DNA of 64,000 nt, from assembly GCF_002994045.1 (NCBI RefSeq), contig NZ_MQUC01000003.1, forward strand, positions 62,001 through 126,000. The letters run 5' to 3'. The position numbers and the translations under genes were made by a program. Positions 33,642 through 41,883 of the stretch are shown here, piece after piece. The notes beneath the pieces were generated by a model. It was not told where the DNA came from. It saw only the letters and a list, made by a program, of their open reading frames with translations, and did no database searches. This DNA comes from Nonlabens agnitus (lineage in GTDB: Bacteria > Bacteroidota > Bacteroidia > Flavobacteriales > Flavobacteriaceae). Numbering within the stretch: position 1 is the first letter of the stretch; each line of letters begins with the position of its first letter.

Positions 33642-34276
33642 TTTCTCAATTTTTCTATGAAACTTTTAATCATCTCGATATTCTTCAATCCAGGTTCATC
33701 CTCAAATTGTGAGTTGAGGTCCACACCTAGAAACATATCGTGCTTTATATTTTTGACGGCTGTCGCATCGTCTTCAGAAATGCCGCCACTTAACAAAAAG
33801 GGAACACTGCCGTTATAAGAGTCGAGTATTTGCCAATTAAATTTCTTGCCGCTACCACCATAATTCTTGGTGGCCGTATCAAAAAGGAAAAATAATTTTC
33901 CAGGATTCTGTTTTCCTAATTCCAGCCAGTCTTCCAGAGCGTTGAAAGCAAAGTCTTCGTGCATTTGAAATGCTTTGAAAACCTTGATATCTAATTCCAG
34001 TAACGCTTTCGCGAAAGCGGAATCCTCATCACCATGTAGCTGTACCACATCTAACTGCAAAGGAATGATATCCTGCAAAATTTCCTGAAGTGTAGCATTG
34101 ACGTAGACTCCAACCGTTCCTTTGTTCATGGTGAGTTGCTCTATGTGGGATTTTTGTGTATCATCCACATATCGCTTGCTCTTGGGATATCTAATAATAC
34201 CCATAAAGTCAATGTCCAACTGCTGCAGTGCATTGATGTTTTCAGTTTCTCGCATGCCGCATACCTTGATCATCAT
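33638..34276 (-). CDS. trpF: phosphoribosylanthranilate isomerase
   Basis: This enzyme performs an Amadori rearrangement in the tryptophan pathway. The 212-residue TIM barrel begins KVCGMRE with the catalytic Cys and later has [24 protein letters not shown] with the catalytic Asp, and LLSGGI. A palindrome copy encodes AFAKA after HGDEDS. It overlaps trpC and trpB by four bases each. Confidence 0.97.
   Translation of the reverse strand: MMIKVCGMRETENINALQQLDIDFMGIIRYPKSKRYVDDTQKSHIEQLTMNKGTVGVYVNATLQEILQDIIPLQLDVVQLHGDEDSAFAKALLELDIKVFKAFQMHEDFAFNALEDWLELGKQNPGKLFFLFDTATKNYGGSGKKFNWQILDSYNGSVPFLLSGGISEDDATAVKNIKHDMFLGVDLNSQFEDEPGLKNIEMIKSFIEKLRK
34004..34019. repeat. chromosomal palindrome core in trpF
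   Basis: The exact core is read as AFAKA in the helix following QLHGDED. Confidence 0.95.
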
Positions 34277-35076
34277 GATTGTATCGCTTTTATAAATTCG
34301 CTACAACTATGACCTGGATCGTTGGTTTTCATGAAGTTTTCACCTATCAAAAATCCTTTATATCCCAATCCAGCCAATTCCTTGACTATCGCCGGATCTG
34401 AAATTCCGCTTTCAGAAATGGCCAAAACGTCTTCAGGAAAATGGGGTAAAAGATCCTTACTGTTTTGGATATCAGTTTTGAAGCGTTTTAAGTCACGATT
34501 GTTGACACCTATCATGAATTTACCGATCAATAATGACTCTGTTACGTGCTTCACGCGATTCAATTCTTCTAAATCATGTACTTCAAACAATATGTCAAGC
34601 TGCAGATTGAGAGCTTCTGCGGCCATGGTCTTCAATTCCTCATCATTGAGGCAGGCAGCGATAAGTAAAATAGCATCGGCGCCATAGGCTCTGGCCTCAT
34701 GAATTTGATATAGATCGATCATAAAATCCTTGCGCAGGATAGGAATGCTAACGCTTTCCCTGGCGTCTATAAGATCTTGTAGAGTACCACCAAAGAAGGG
34801 TTCATCAGTCAAACAACTGATGGCGCTTACACCTGCGGCCTCATATCCTTTTACAACGTCTTTGATTGTTGCTGGGCAATTAAAGGAACCTTTTGATGGG
34901 CTTTGCCGTTTATGCTCTGCTATGATCCCACTACCGTTAGCGATCGCATTGCGCATAGAGATGGTCTTACGAATGTAGTGTGGCATTTGTCTTAGATCAT
35001 CTAAAGAAACTTTTTCCTTGCGTTTTCCAAGGTTTTCTCGTGTTTGATCGGTTATTTTTTTAAGTATGTCTTCCAA
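34273..35076 (-). CDS. trpC: indole-3-glycerol phosphate synthase
   Basis: This enzyme closes the indole ring. The 267-residue TIM barrel has AEHKRQSPSKGSF (catalytic Lys/Ser region), ISCLTDEPFFGG, LRKDFMIDLYQI, ALLEVHD-type strand LFEVHDLEEL, IGVNNRDLKRF and SESGI. It is monofunctional, with TrpF encoded separately next to it. Confidence 0.97.
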   Translation of the reverse strand: MEDILKKITDQTRENLGKRKEKVSLDDLRQMPHYIRKTISMRNAIANGSGIIAEHKRQSPSKGSFNCPATIKDVVKGYEAAGVSAISCLTDEPFFGGTLQDLIDARESVSIPILRKDFMIDLYQIHEARAYGADAILLIAACLNDEELKTMAAEALNLQLDILFEVHDLEELNRVKHVTESLLIGKFMIGVNNRDLKRFKTDIQNSKDLLPHFPEDVLAISESGISDPAIVKELAGLGYKGFLIGENFMKTNDPGHSCSEFIKAIQS

Positions 35077-35131
35077 GGTGGTAGTTGGTATAAAGTTTTA
35101 AAGTATTCTTCCGTAATGGTGAAAACCTGTG

Positions 35132-36124
35132 TTATTGAAGGCTTAGCAATTTTTCAAAACACTCCAGTGCTTTCCCAGATTCCAGTGACTCACGCGCCTT
35201 ACCAACAGCTTCTATCAAGGAAACTTGCTGAGCAACAGCAATGGCTGTGGCCGCATTTGCCAGTACCACAGACTTTTGAGCATCAGTAGCATTATTTTCC
35301 AAAACGTTTTTAAATATCGTAGCTGCTTCTTCCAGTGACTCACCGCCAGATATTTGCTCTAAAGTTAGTTGAGACAAGTTAAAATCTGCTGGTTTGACGT
35401 CAGTGACACCATTGTTGCCCGCGATTCTTGTTTTTCCCGTCAAGCTCACCTCATCATAACCATCGTGTGCATGGAGTATGGCGTATCGTTTTCCTTCTTC
35501 GTTTTGGAAAAGGTATTCGTAATTTCTGGCTAGCTGTAAATTGAAGACACCAACACTTTGTAATTTAGGTCTCGCAGGATTCACCAACGGCCCTAACATA
35601 TTGAAAAACGTTTTGATTCCTAGTGCTCTTCTTATAGGCGCTACCGCTTTCATCGCTGGGTGAAACAACGGCGCATGAAGAAAACAGATGTTTGCTTCGT
35701 CAATTTGCTTTTCTAGGGTGTCAAAATCATTAGTGAACTTAAAGCCCATGGATTCCATCACATTACTGGAACCGCTCACTGAGCTTACGCCATAGTTACC
35801 ATGTTTGGCTACCTTAACTCCAGCACCAGCCGTTACAAAACTTGCCAGCGTGCTTATGTTGAAGGTATTCTTGCCATCGCCACCGGTACCACATAAATCT
35901 ATAGGATTGTATTTCTCTAGATCTATTAGTAAGGCCTGCTCCAACATGGCATCACGAAATCCAGCCAGCTCATCCACGGTAACGCTACGCATTCCATACA
36001 CAGTAAGGAAAGCAGCAATCTGGGAATCGTTGACCTCACCTGCGGTGATGGCAGTAAGGATGTCGTGAGCACGCTTTCGCGAAAGCGTTTTGTGTTCAAA
36101 TAATTCGTTGAGTATTTCCTTCAT
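35132..36124 (-). CDS. trpD: anthranilate phosphoribosyltransferase
   Basis: This enzyme transfers phosphoribosyl from PRPP to anthranilate. The 330-residue protein has the PRPP loop CGTGGDGKNTFNIST, the KHGNYGVSSVSGSSNVME block and the FLHAPLFHPAMK region. Residues 13-18 (TLSRKRA) are encoded by a palindrome copy at a place where homologues often have TLSREEA, so the repeat fits the local consensus. It is separated from trpG by one base. Confidence 0.97.
   Translation of the reverse strand: MKEILNELFEHKTLSRKRAHDILTAITAGEVNDSQIAAFLTVYGMRSVTVDELAGFRDAMLEQALLIDLEKYNPIDLCGTGGDGKNTFNISTLASFVTAGAGVKVAKHGNYGVSSVSGSSNVMESMGFKFTNDFDTLEKQIDEANICFLHAPLFHPAMKAVAPIRRALGIKTFFNMLGPLVNPARPKLQSVGVFNLQLARNYEYLFQNEEGKRYAILHAHDGYDEVSLTGKTRIAGNNGVTDVKPADFNLSQLTLEQISGGESLEEAATIFKNVLENNATDAQKSVVLANAATAIAVAQQVSLIEAVGKARESLESGKALECFEKLLSLQ
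36072..36087. repeat. chromosomal palindrome core in trpD
   Basis: The exact core is read as LSRKR in the first helices of TrpD. Confidence 0.95.
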
Positions 36125-36125
36125 C

Positions 36126-36701
36126 CTAGAGTGTTGCTAAAAAGTTTTTGAGCATGGTTTTTCCCTGTGGCGTCATGACGCTTTCTGGGTGAAATTGTAC
36201 TCCATAAATGGGTAGATCCTTATGCTTCAGGGCCATGATCTGACCGTTTTCATCTCGGGCGGTGATTTGAAGTACGTCTGGGAAATCAGATTCCTGGGCG
36301 TTCCAGGAGTGATAGCGACCTGCTTCAAATTGTTTGTCCACACCATCAAAGAATGCACTATTATCGTGCTGCATAACAGTGGCAATACCGTGATATACTT
36401 TTTCTAGATTGATAATCGTACCGCCAAAGGCTTCGGTAATGGCCTGATGTCCCAGACAAATCCCCAATATGGGAACCGTGTCTTTTACCGTGTCAATAAT
36501 CTCCATCAATTTTCCAGCTTCTCTAGGAACGCCAGGACCAGGTGAAAGAATGATGGCGTCGTAGGTTAAACATTCTTCTGGTGCAATCTTATCATTCCTC
36601 ATCACGGTGACATTTGCCTCAAGATCTTCCAGATAGTGGACGAGATTGTAGGTAAATGAATCGTAATTGTCGATTACCAGTATGTTGGACTTTTTATTCA
36701 T
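36126..36701 (-). CDS. trpG: anthranilate synthase component II (glutamine amidotransferase)
   Basis: This subunit supplies ammonia to TrpE. It is a class I amidotransferase of 191 residues with NYDSFTYNLV, SPGPGVP, the nucleophile Cys in GICLGHQAI and the HPESV His/Glu pair. Its start overlaps the stop of the inserted lipoprotein gene by eight bases, so TrpG translation is coupled to that gene and not directly to trpE. Confidence 0.97.
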   Translation of the reverse strand: MNKKSNILVIDNYDSFTYNLVHYLEDLEANVTVMRNDKIAPEECLTYDAIILSPGPGVPREAGKLMEIIDTVKDTVPILGICLGHQAITEAFGGTIINLEKVYHGIATVMQHDNSAFFDGVDKQFEAGRYHSWNAQESDFPDVLQITARDENGQIMALKHKDLPIYGVQFHPESVMTPQGKTMLKNFLATL

Positions 36702-37179
36702 TGATAATAAATTTCCCGTATTCGTCTACTGTGGCCGTAGTAACGGTACCATCGGCACAAGTGGTAGTTATGTTGAGCTTGCCATCAATGACACCGTTAC
36801 AATTTAATTCTTCAATTGTACTAGCCATCACGTATGAATCGATAATTTTAAAATCTTTGCTGAATGAGCGTAATACAAATTCAAAGTAAGTACCCTTAGC
36901 ATTCATATATTTTCTTAGAATCACCCTTATCTCAAATTTATCGGACTTGTAGATCTGTTTTCCTTTAGAAATGTCTGCAACCATCACCTTATAATAGTCT
37001 TCTTTAGAAAAATAGAAGTACGTGCTATCCTTTATGAGTTCAAATGGCATGTTAGGAACAAACTCAATCTTATCTCCAGTTTCTTGTTCAATAATGTCCA
37101 CTTTAAAGATGGCTTTATCATTTGAGCAGGATGTTACAATCCCAATTATACCTATCAGTATTAATAATTTCTTTTTCAT
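36694..37179 (-). CDS. lipoprotein inserted between trpE and trpG
   Basis: This 161-residue predicted lipoprotein has the signal MKKKLLILIGIIGIVTSCSN with Cys18 as the lipidation site. The mature part is beta-rich with no recognised domain; a small Cys pair (NCNGVIDG, TTTCADG) could form a disulfide. It overlaps trpE by four bases and trpG by eight, so it is fully embedded in the trp operon although nothing suggests an enzymatic role there. Two partner subunits of one enzyme are usually adjacent, which makes the insertion unusual. The composition is similar to the neighbouring DNA. Confidence 0.82.
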   Translation of the reverse strand: MKKKLLILIGIIGIVTSCSNDKAIFKVDIIEQETGDKIEFVPNMPFELIKDSTYFYFSKEDYYKVMVADISKGKQIYKSDKFEIRVILRKYMNAKGTYFEFVLRSFSKDFKIIDSYVMASTIEELNCNGVIDGKLNITTTCADGTVTTATVDEYGKFIINE

Positions 37180-38582
37180 TTCAAATTTGCTTGTTGGATC
37201 GCCTTTCTCAAGGCATTTGTTTTATTGTAAACTTCTTGGGTTTCGTTTTCTAGATTGCTTTCCACAACTACTCCAGCACCAGCTCTAAATTGCATCTTAT
37301 TATTACTGGATAGAATGGTTCTTATGACGATGGCATGGTTGAAACTACCGTCAAAACCTAGGTAACCTATGGCGCCACCGTAAAATTGTCTAGCAGATTT
37401 TTCATACTTATCAATAAGCTGCATGGCTCTAAATTTAGGAGCACCACTTAATGTGCCTGCTGGAAAAGTATCGCCTATAAGCGGTATACGGTCTTCTTCC
37501 TCAATCACACCAGTGACTGTGCTTACCATGTGAATTACATGAGAATAGAAATGAATATTTTGATAGTCAGTCACTTGTACTTCACGAGCGTGACGACTTA
37601 AATCATTGCGAGCAAGATCCACCAGCATGATATGTTCTGCCGTTTCTTTTGGGTCGTTTTTTAATTCCTTGGCGGCAGCTAGATCTGCTGCATCATTGCC
37701 AGTTCTTTTGTAGGTACCTGCAATAGGCTGGATGCTCACTTTTTCATTTTTTATGAGTAATTGAGCTTCTGGCGAAGAGCCGAAGATTCTAAAATTTCCA
37801 TAATCAAAGTAGAACAAATATGGGCTAGGATTGATCGCTCGCAACTGGCGATATACATTGAAGTCATCACCTTTGTAAGCTTGGATAAACTTTCTGGAAA
37901 GAACAATCTGGAAAACATCACCTCGCTTGCAGTGGTCCTTGCCCTTTTCTACTAGATGTTTGAAATCGGCATCTGTCATTTCTGATTCTTCAGCACCATC
38001 AGTGAAGAAATCATATTTTGCGATGTCTCTATGCTGTATGATGTTGATGAGGTTCTCCATTTTTGAAGTACCTTTTTCATAAACATGATCAAAAACATAT
38101 AGTTGATTGTGATAATGATCAAAGACCAGCACATTTTGGAATACCTGATAATGCACTAATGGGATAGCTTCCTCATCAATGATTTTTTCTTTAGAGAATT
38201 CGATATTTTCAAACAGCTGTACCGCATCATAACTAAGGTACCCAAAAAGCCCATTCGTGGGAAAAGGAAACTCTGTCGCTCCAGGGTCAAATAAATTTTT
38301 GAAATTCTCAAGCCCTTTTACGAGATCATAATCTGTAGAAAAATCCTGCTCATCTATCTTACCATCTGGTGTTGCGATAGAGACCTTATCATAGTCAATC
38401 TCAAAGGTTGCTACAGGACTACAGCAAATAAAAGAGAAGCTGTTACTGCGTTGTCCGTATTCATTACTCTCCAGCAAAATACTGCCAGGATATTTGTCCC
38501 GCAGTCGCATGTAGATGCCCACAGGCGTCATCGTATCTGCCAGGACTGTTTGGTGGGAAGTAGTAGGTTTAAAAACTTTCAT
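37176..38582 (-). CDS. trpE: anthranilate synthase component I
   Basis: This chorismate-using enzyme makes anthranilate with TrpG. The 468-residue protein has the Trp feedback site SILLESNEYGQRSNSFSF near residue 34 and the chorismate-binding core: GDVFQIVLSRKF, then PSPYLFYFDYG, IAGTYKRTG, EHIMLVDLARNDL, and GAPKFRAMQLIDKYE. A conserved LSRKF is native here and its DNA is not palindromic. It is the first structural gene after the Trp leader and attenuator. Confidence 0.97.
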   Translation of the reverse strand: MKVFKPTTSHQTVLADTMTPVGIYMRLRDKYPGSILLESNEYGQRSNSFSFICCSPVATFEIDYDKVSIATPDGKIDEQDFSTDYDLVKGLENFKNLFDPGATEFPFPTNGLFGYLSYDAVQLFENIEFSKEKIIDEEAIPLVHYQVFQNVLVFDHYHNQLYVFDHVYEKGTSKMENLINIIQHRDIAKYDFFTDGAEESEMTDADFKHLVEKGKDHCKRGDVFQIVLSRKFIQAYKGDDFNVYRQLRAINPSPYLFYFDYGNFRIFGSSPEAQLLIKNEKVSIQPIAGTYKRTGNDAADLAAAKELKNDPKETAEHIMLVDLARNDLSRHAREVQVTDYQNIHFYSHVIHMVSTVTGVIEEEDRIPLIGDTFPAGTLSGAPKFRAMQLIDKYEKSARQFYGGAIGYLGFDGSFNHAIVIRTILSSNNKMQFRAGAGVVVESNLENETQEVYNKTNALRKAIQQANLK

Positions 38583-38611
38583 TATATCTTTTTAAATGGA
38601 AATAGGCTAAT

Positions 38612-38639
38612 AAAAAAGGCCTGCCGTAAAGCAGACCTT
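38612..38639 (-). terminator. trp operon attenuator terminator
   Basis: The minus strand reads AAGGTCTGC, a TTTACG loop, GCAGGCCTT, then TTTTA. The stem is 9 bp, including one G-T pair. Eight bases of its loop and arm (CTTTACGG) can pair instead with CCGTGAAG at the leader-peptide stop codon. Confidence 0.88.
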
Positions 38640-38663
38640 GTATATTCATTCATACGGGTGACT

Positions 38664-38717
38664 TCACGGCTGTTGAGCTATGTTATTCCACCACCAAGTA
38701 TGATTTGTTCTTTCCAT
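38664..38717 (-). CDS. trpL: trp operon leader peptide
   Basis: The 17-residue frame MERTNHTWWWNNIAQQP has three consecutive Trp codons, upstream of the trpE attenuator. Its stop codon lies in CCGTGAAG, which can base-pair with the attenuator hairpin, as in the 2:3 pairing of classical trp attenuation. The ATG begins 6 bases after the promoter -7 box, so translation is nearly leaderless. Confidence 0.9.
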   Translation of the reverse strand: MERTNHTWWWNNIAQQP

Positions 38718-38723
38718 TGAAGT

Positions 38724-38756
38724 GTAAAGATAATTACGCTTTCGCGAAAGCGCAAA
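38724..38756 (-). promoter_or_regulatory. trp operon promoter
   Basis: TTTG (38753-38756) and TATCTTTA (38724-38731) are separated by 21 bases, most of which are a palindrome copy (38737-38752). The -33 box starts 17 bases after the asnB stop. Confidence 0.65.
38737..38752. repeat. chromosomal palindrome core in the trp promoter spacer
   Basis: The exact 16-bp core fills the interval between the -33 and -7 boxes of the trp leader promoter. Confidence 0.95.
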
Positions 38757-38773
38757 CATTTTAAGCTCACATT

Positions 38774-40435
38774 TTAATATCCATCATCGTGAACTCCAGC
38801 AACTGCTCTGCCTGAAGGGTCATTCATATTCTTAAATGCGGCATCCCATTCCAATGCAATAGGAGTAGAGCAGGCCACAGATTTTACTGATGGCACACAA
38901 CTCGCCGCGGCATCACTAGGGAAATGATCGCTAAAGATGCTGCGATAATAGTATTCTTCCTTGCTTTGTGGTGGATTGATTTTGAACTTGTATTTAGCAG
39001 ATTCCATCATTTCATCAGTAACCTGTTCGTTTACAGTTTCCTTTAGAGTATCGATCCAGCTGTATCCTACACCGTCGCTAAATTGTTCTTTCTGTCTCCA
39101 GGCCACACTTTTTGGCAAGTAGTCTTCAAAGGCTTCACGCAATATGTGCTTTTCCATCTTGCCTTTACCGCACATCTTATCCTTAGGGTTCAATCGCATG
39201 GCAACATCCATGAATTCTTTATCAAGGAAAGGTACGCGACCTTCAATACCCCAAGCGGCCAAGGATTTGTTCGCTCTCAAGTTATCGTATAGGTGTAGCG
39301 TGTCTAGTTTACGAACGGTTTCTTTGTGGAATTCTTCTGGACTAGGCGCTTTGTGAAAGTAGAGGTAACCGCCAAAAATCTCGTCACTACCTTCTCCAGA
39401 CAGTACCATCTTAATACCCATGGATTTGATTACTCGAGCCAATAAATACATAGGTGTGGAAGCTCTTACCGTGGTCACATCATAGGTTTCCAAATAGTAG
39501 ATGACATCTTTTATGGCATCAAGACCTTCTTGAATCGTAAAGTTGACACTGTGGTGCACGGTTCCTATATGTTCTGCTACCGTTTCTGCAGCGGCAAGAT
39601 CTGGACTGCCTTCAAGACCTATCGCAAAGGAGTGTAATTGTGGCCACCAGGCGTCTGCGTAATCGCCAGACTCAACACGCCTCGCGGCATATTTTTTTGC
39701 TACGGCACTTACAATAGAACTGTCCAGTCCACCAGAAAGCAAGACACCATAAGGTACGTCACTCATCAGATGTCTGTGAACGCTATCTTCCATCGCTTTG
39801 CGCAATTCTTTTACTGAACTGGTGTTGTCCTTTACGGCGTCATAGTCTTTCCAATCGCGATCGTACCACTTTTTAAATTCTTTGTCCTCACTGTAATAGT
39901 AGTGTCCTGGTGGGAACGGAGCGATTTCATTGCAGGTTCCTTCTAAGGCCTTTAATTCACTTGCTACATAAAACTGACCCATTTCATCTGTCCCGTAATA
40001 CAACGGTATGATTCCTTGATGGTCCCGAGCACATAAGAATACATCCTTCTCGCTATCATATAGTGCAAAACTGTACATGCCTACTAAATCATCCATAAAA
40101 TTGACGCCTTTATCTTGATATAGAGCAAGGATAACTTCGCAATCTGATTTTGTCTTGAATTTATAATCACTGTATTGTTCACGTATTTTCTGGTGGTTAT
40201 AAATTTCCCCATTTACCGCCAAAACAATTTTGCCATCTGGGCTATATAACGGCTGTCCGCCAGATTGTGGATCCACAATGGTCAGGCGCTCGTGAGCCAG
40301 GATGGCTTTTTCACCACAGTAGATTCCTGACCAGTCTGGACCACGATGTCTTAGTTTTTTTGAAAGTTCAAGTACATCCTGTCGTTGGTCTGCACTGCTT
40401 TTTTTTAGATCGAATACTCCTACGATTCCGCACAT
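38774..40435 (-). CDS. asnB: asparagine synthase B (glutamine-hydrolysing)
   Basis: This enzyme amidates aspartate using glutamine and ATP. The 553-residue protein has the N-terminal class II glutaminase domain with Cys2 (MCGIVGVFD) and NGEIYNH, then the ATP-pyrophosphatase domain (about 200-540) with the PP-loop LLSGGLDSS, the segment SFAIGLEGSPDL and LSGEGSDEIFGGY. It is preceded by an Asn-rich leader peptide and an attenuator-like terminator. No terminator is visible before the trp promoter downstream. Confidence 0.97.
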   Translation of the reverse strand: MCGIVGVFDLKKSSADQRQDVLELSKKLRHRGPDWSGIYCGEKAILAHERLTIVDPQSGGQPLYSPDGKIVLAVNGEIYNHQKIREQYSDYKFKTKSDCEVILALYQDKGVNFMDDLVGMYSFALYDSEKDVFLCARDHQGIIPLYYGTDEMGQFYVASELKALEGTCNEIAPFPPGHYYYSEDKEFKKWYDRDWKDYDAVKDNTSSVKELRKAMEDSVHRHLMSDVPYGVLLSGGLDSSIVSAVAKKYAARRVESGDYADAWWPQLHSFAIGLEGSPDLAAAETVAEHIGTVHHSVNFTIQEGLDAIKDVIYYLETYDVTTVRASTPMYLLARVIKSMGIKMVLSGEGSDEIFGGYLYFHKAPSPEEFHKETVRKLDTLHLYDNLRANKSLAAWGIEGRVPFLDKEFMDVAMRLNPKDKMCGKGKMEKHILREAFEDYLPKSVAWRQKEQFSDGVGYSWIDTLKETVNEQVTDEMMESAKYKFKINPPQSKEEYYYRSIFSDHFPSDAAASCVPSVKSVACSTPIALEWDAAFKNMNDPSGRAVAGVHDDGY

Positions 40436-40454
40436 AATGATTGGTTTTTAAATG

Positions 40455-40483
40455 AAAAAAGGTCTACTTTGAAGTAGACCTTT
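40455..40483 (-). terminator. asnB attenuator terminator
   Basis: A perfect 10-bp stem AAAGGTCTAC / GTAGACCTTT with a 6-base loop is followed on the minus strand by TTTTTTCATTT. It lies between the Asn-rich peptide and asnB, like the trp and his attenuators. Confidence 0.88.
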
Positions 40484-40511
40484 AGAATATTATTAAATAT
40501 CAGAGACTACC

Positions 40512-40562
40512 CTACGTTTGTGAAGGATTATTATTAGTTCTGAAATTATTATTTTGTAACAT
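40512..40562 (-). CDS. candidate asnB leader peptide, Asn-rich
   Basis: The 16-residue frame MLQNNNFRTNNNPSQT has two runs of three AAT codons. It is placed between a consensus promoter and a strong intrinsic terminator upstream of asnB. By analogy with trpL and hisL it should sense charged Asn-tRNA and control asnB by attenuation. The ATG is 7 bases from the -7 box, so the mRNA is nearly leaderless. I do not know of a described asn attenuation leader in this phylum. Confidence 0.85.
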   Translation of the reverse strand: MLQNNNFRTNNNPSQT

Positions 40563-40569
40563 AACAAAA

Positions 40570-40600
40570 CAAACATAATTAAAAATTCTTAGTAAACAAA
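40570..40600 (-). promoter_or_regulatory. consensus promoter of the asnB unit
   Basis: TTTG (40597-40600), a 19-base spacer and TATGTTTG (40570-40577) match the Bacteroidota consensus exactly. Confidence 0.85.
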
Positions 40601-40620
40601 TTTAATGCTATGAATCAGCG

Positions 40621-41883
40621 ATGAGTAATTTTCTTAAGATCTTGGGTCCAGGTTTAATATTTGCCAGCACCGCCATTGGAGTAAGCCACCTGGTTCAAAG
40701 CACCAGAGCTGGAATGATTTATGGATTTGGATTTTTGATGGCAATAGTGGTGATCAATATATTGAAGTATCCCTTTTTTGAATACGGAACGCGATATGCT
40801 GCAGGTACTGGAGAAAGTCTTATCGATGGTTATGGGCGTATGGGGAAATGGGCCATAGGGTCCTATTTTTTTGTAATGATCGTGAGTTTATTCTTTGTTA
40901 GTGCCGCCGTTTTTAATGTAACCGCCGTCTTTATGAAGGAGCTGTTCCAAATACAGACACCAGCTAGCGCTTTTGTCCCGTTGTTATTGGTGATCGTGTC
41001 TTGTTTTGGGATTTTAGCTTTTGGGAAGTTTACATTGTTGGATCATCTCATCAAGATTGTAGGTTTTTTAATGATCGTTTGCACCTTGGTATCCTTTGTT
41101 TTGGTCTTGATTAAAGGTCCTGCCATACCATCCTCAGATTTTGTAGCGCCAGAGTTATGGTCTCTTACCACCATACCTTTTGCTATTGCCTTAATGGGTT
41201 GGATGCCTACCGCTGTAGATTTAAGTGCCTGGAATAGCTTGTGGACTCTTGAAAAACAAAAATCTAGCGGCTACAAGTCTACGGTAAAGCAAGCTACTGG
41301 GGAATTTGCCTTAGGTTATTGGATAAGTGCGGTTCTAGCTGTGATGTTTTTGACCCTAGGTTCTTATTTGGTGTATGGTACAGACATTTTAGTGGCATCC
41401 AGTAGTGCAGATTTCTTTAATCAAGTCATAGGTTTGTTCACTGGTGCGATAGGTGAGTGGTCCTATTATATGATTGCTGTTGCGGCATTTTGTATCATGT
41501 ATGGCACGAGTATAGGCGTGTTGGATGGTTATTCTCGAGCGCTTAAAAGATCTTGCGAGGTTCTATTCCTAAAAGGAACTGAAGTAAATTCAAAATGGTA
41601 CTTGGTCGCTTTGATGATAACGGCTACAGGAGGTTTTGTGATCAACTATGTTTTGAGTGATAACCCAAAAGGATTTTTATTGCTCGTAGATATAGCCACT
41701 ATATTATCCTTTCTATTTGCACCTATCGTTGCGGTTCTCAATTATAAATTGGTCACCAATAGAAAATTCCCAAAAGAACACCAACCTGACTTTTTAATGA
41801 GGTCGATTTCTCTTTTGGGAATTACTGTGTTGATCTTATTCTCAGTAGTATATATCTTCTACTACTTTGGAGGTTTTGACTAA
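40621..41883 (+). CDS. Nramp-related transporter lacking the canonical metal-site motif
   Basis: This 420-residue protein has about 11 hydrophobic segments. The N-terminus GPGLIFASTAIGVSHLVQST aligns with TM1 of Nramp/MntH proteins (GP...DPGN...QAG) by position. The metal-binding DPGN reads GVSH here, and the TM6 MPH motif reads MPT (GWMPTAVDLSAW). Substitutions in both half-sites suggest a substrate other than Mn or Fe, or a changed mechanism, as in Nramp-related Mg transporters. It diverges from the asnB leader and ends tail to tail with msrA, sharing four bases. Confidence 0.85.
   Translation: MSNFLKILGPGLIFASTAIGVSHLVQSTRAGMIYGFGFLMAIVVINILKYPFFEYGTRYAAGTGESLIDGYGRMGKWAIGSYFFVMIVSLFFVSAAVFNVTAVFMKELFQIQTPASAFVPLLLVIVSCFGILAFGKFTLLDHLIKIVGFLMIVCTLVSFVLVLIKGPAIPSSDFVAPELWSLTTIPFAIALMGWMPTAVDLSAWNSLWTLEKQKSSGYKSTVKQATGEFALGYWISAVLAVMFLTLGSYLVYGTDILVASSSADFFNQVIGLFTGAIGEWSYYMIAVAAFCIMYGTSIGVLDGYSRALKRSCEVLFLKGTEVNSKWYLVALMITATGGFVINYVLSDNPKGFLLLVDIATILSFLFAPIVAVLNYKLVTNRKFPKEHQPDFLMRSISLLGITVLILFSVVYIFYYFGGFD

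Noticed and set aside
37860..37930. LSRKF in trpE as another palindrome copy
   Set aside because: The peptide is family-conserved, but the DNA there is not palindromic and differs from the 16-mer at several bases.
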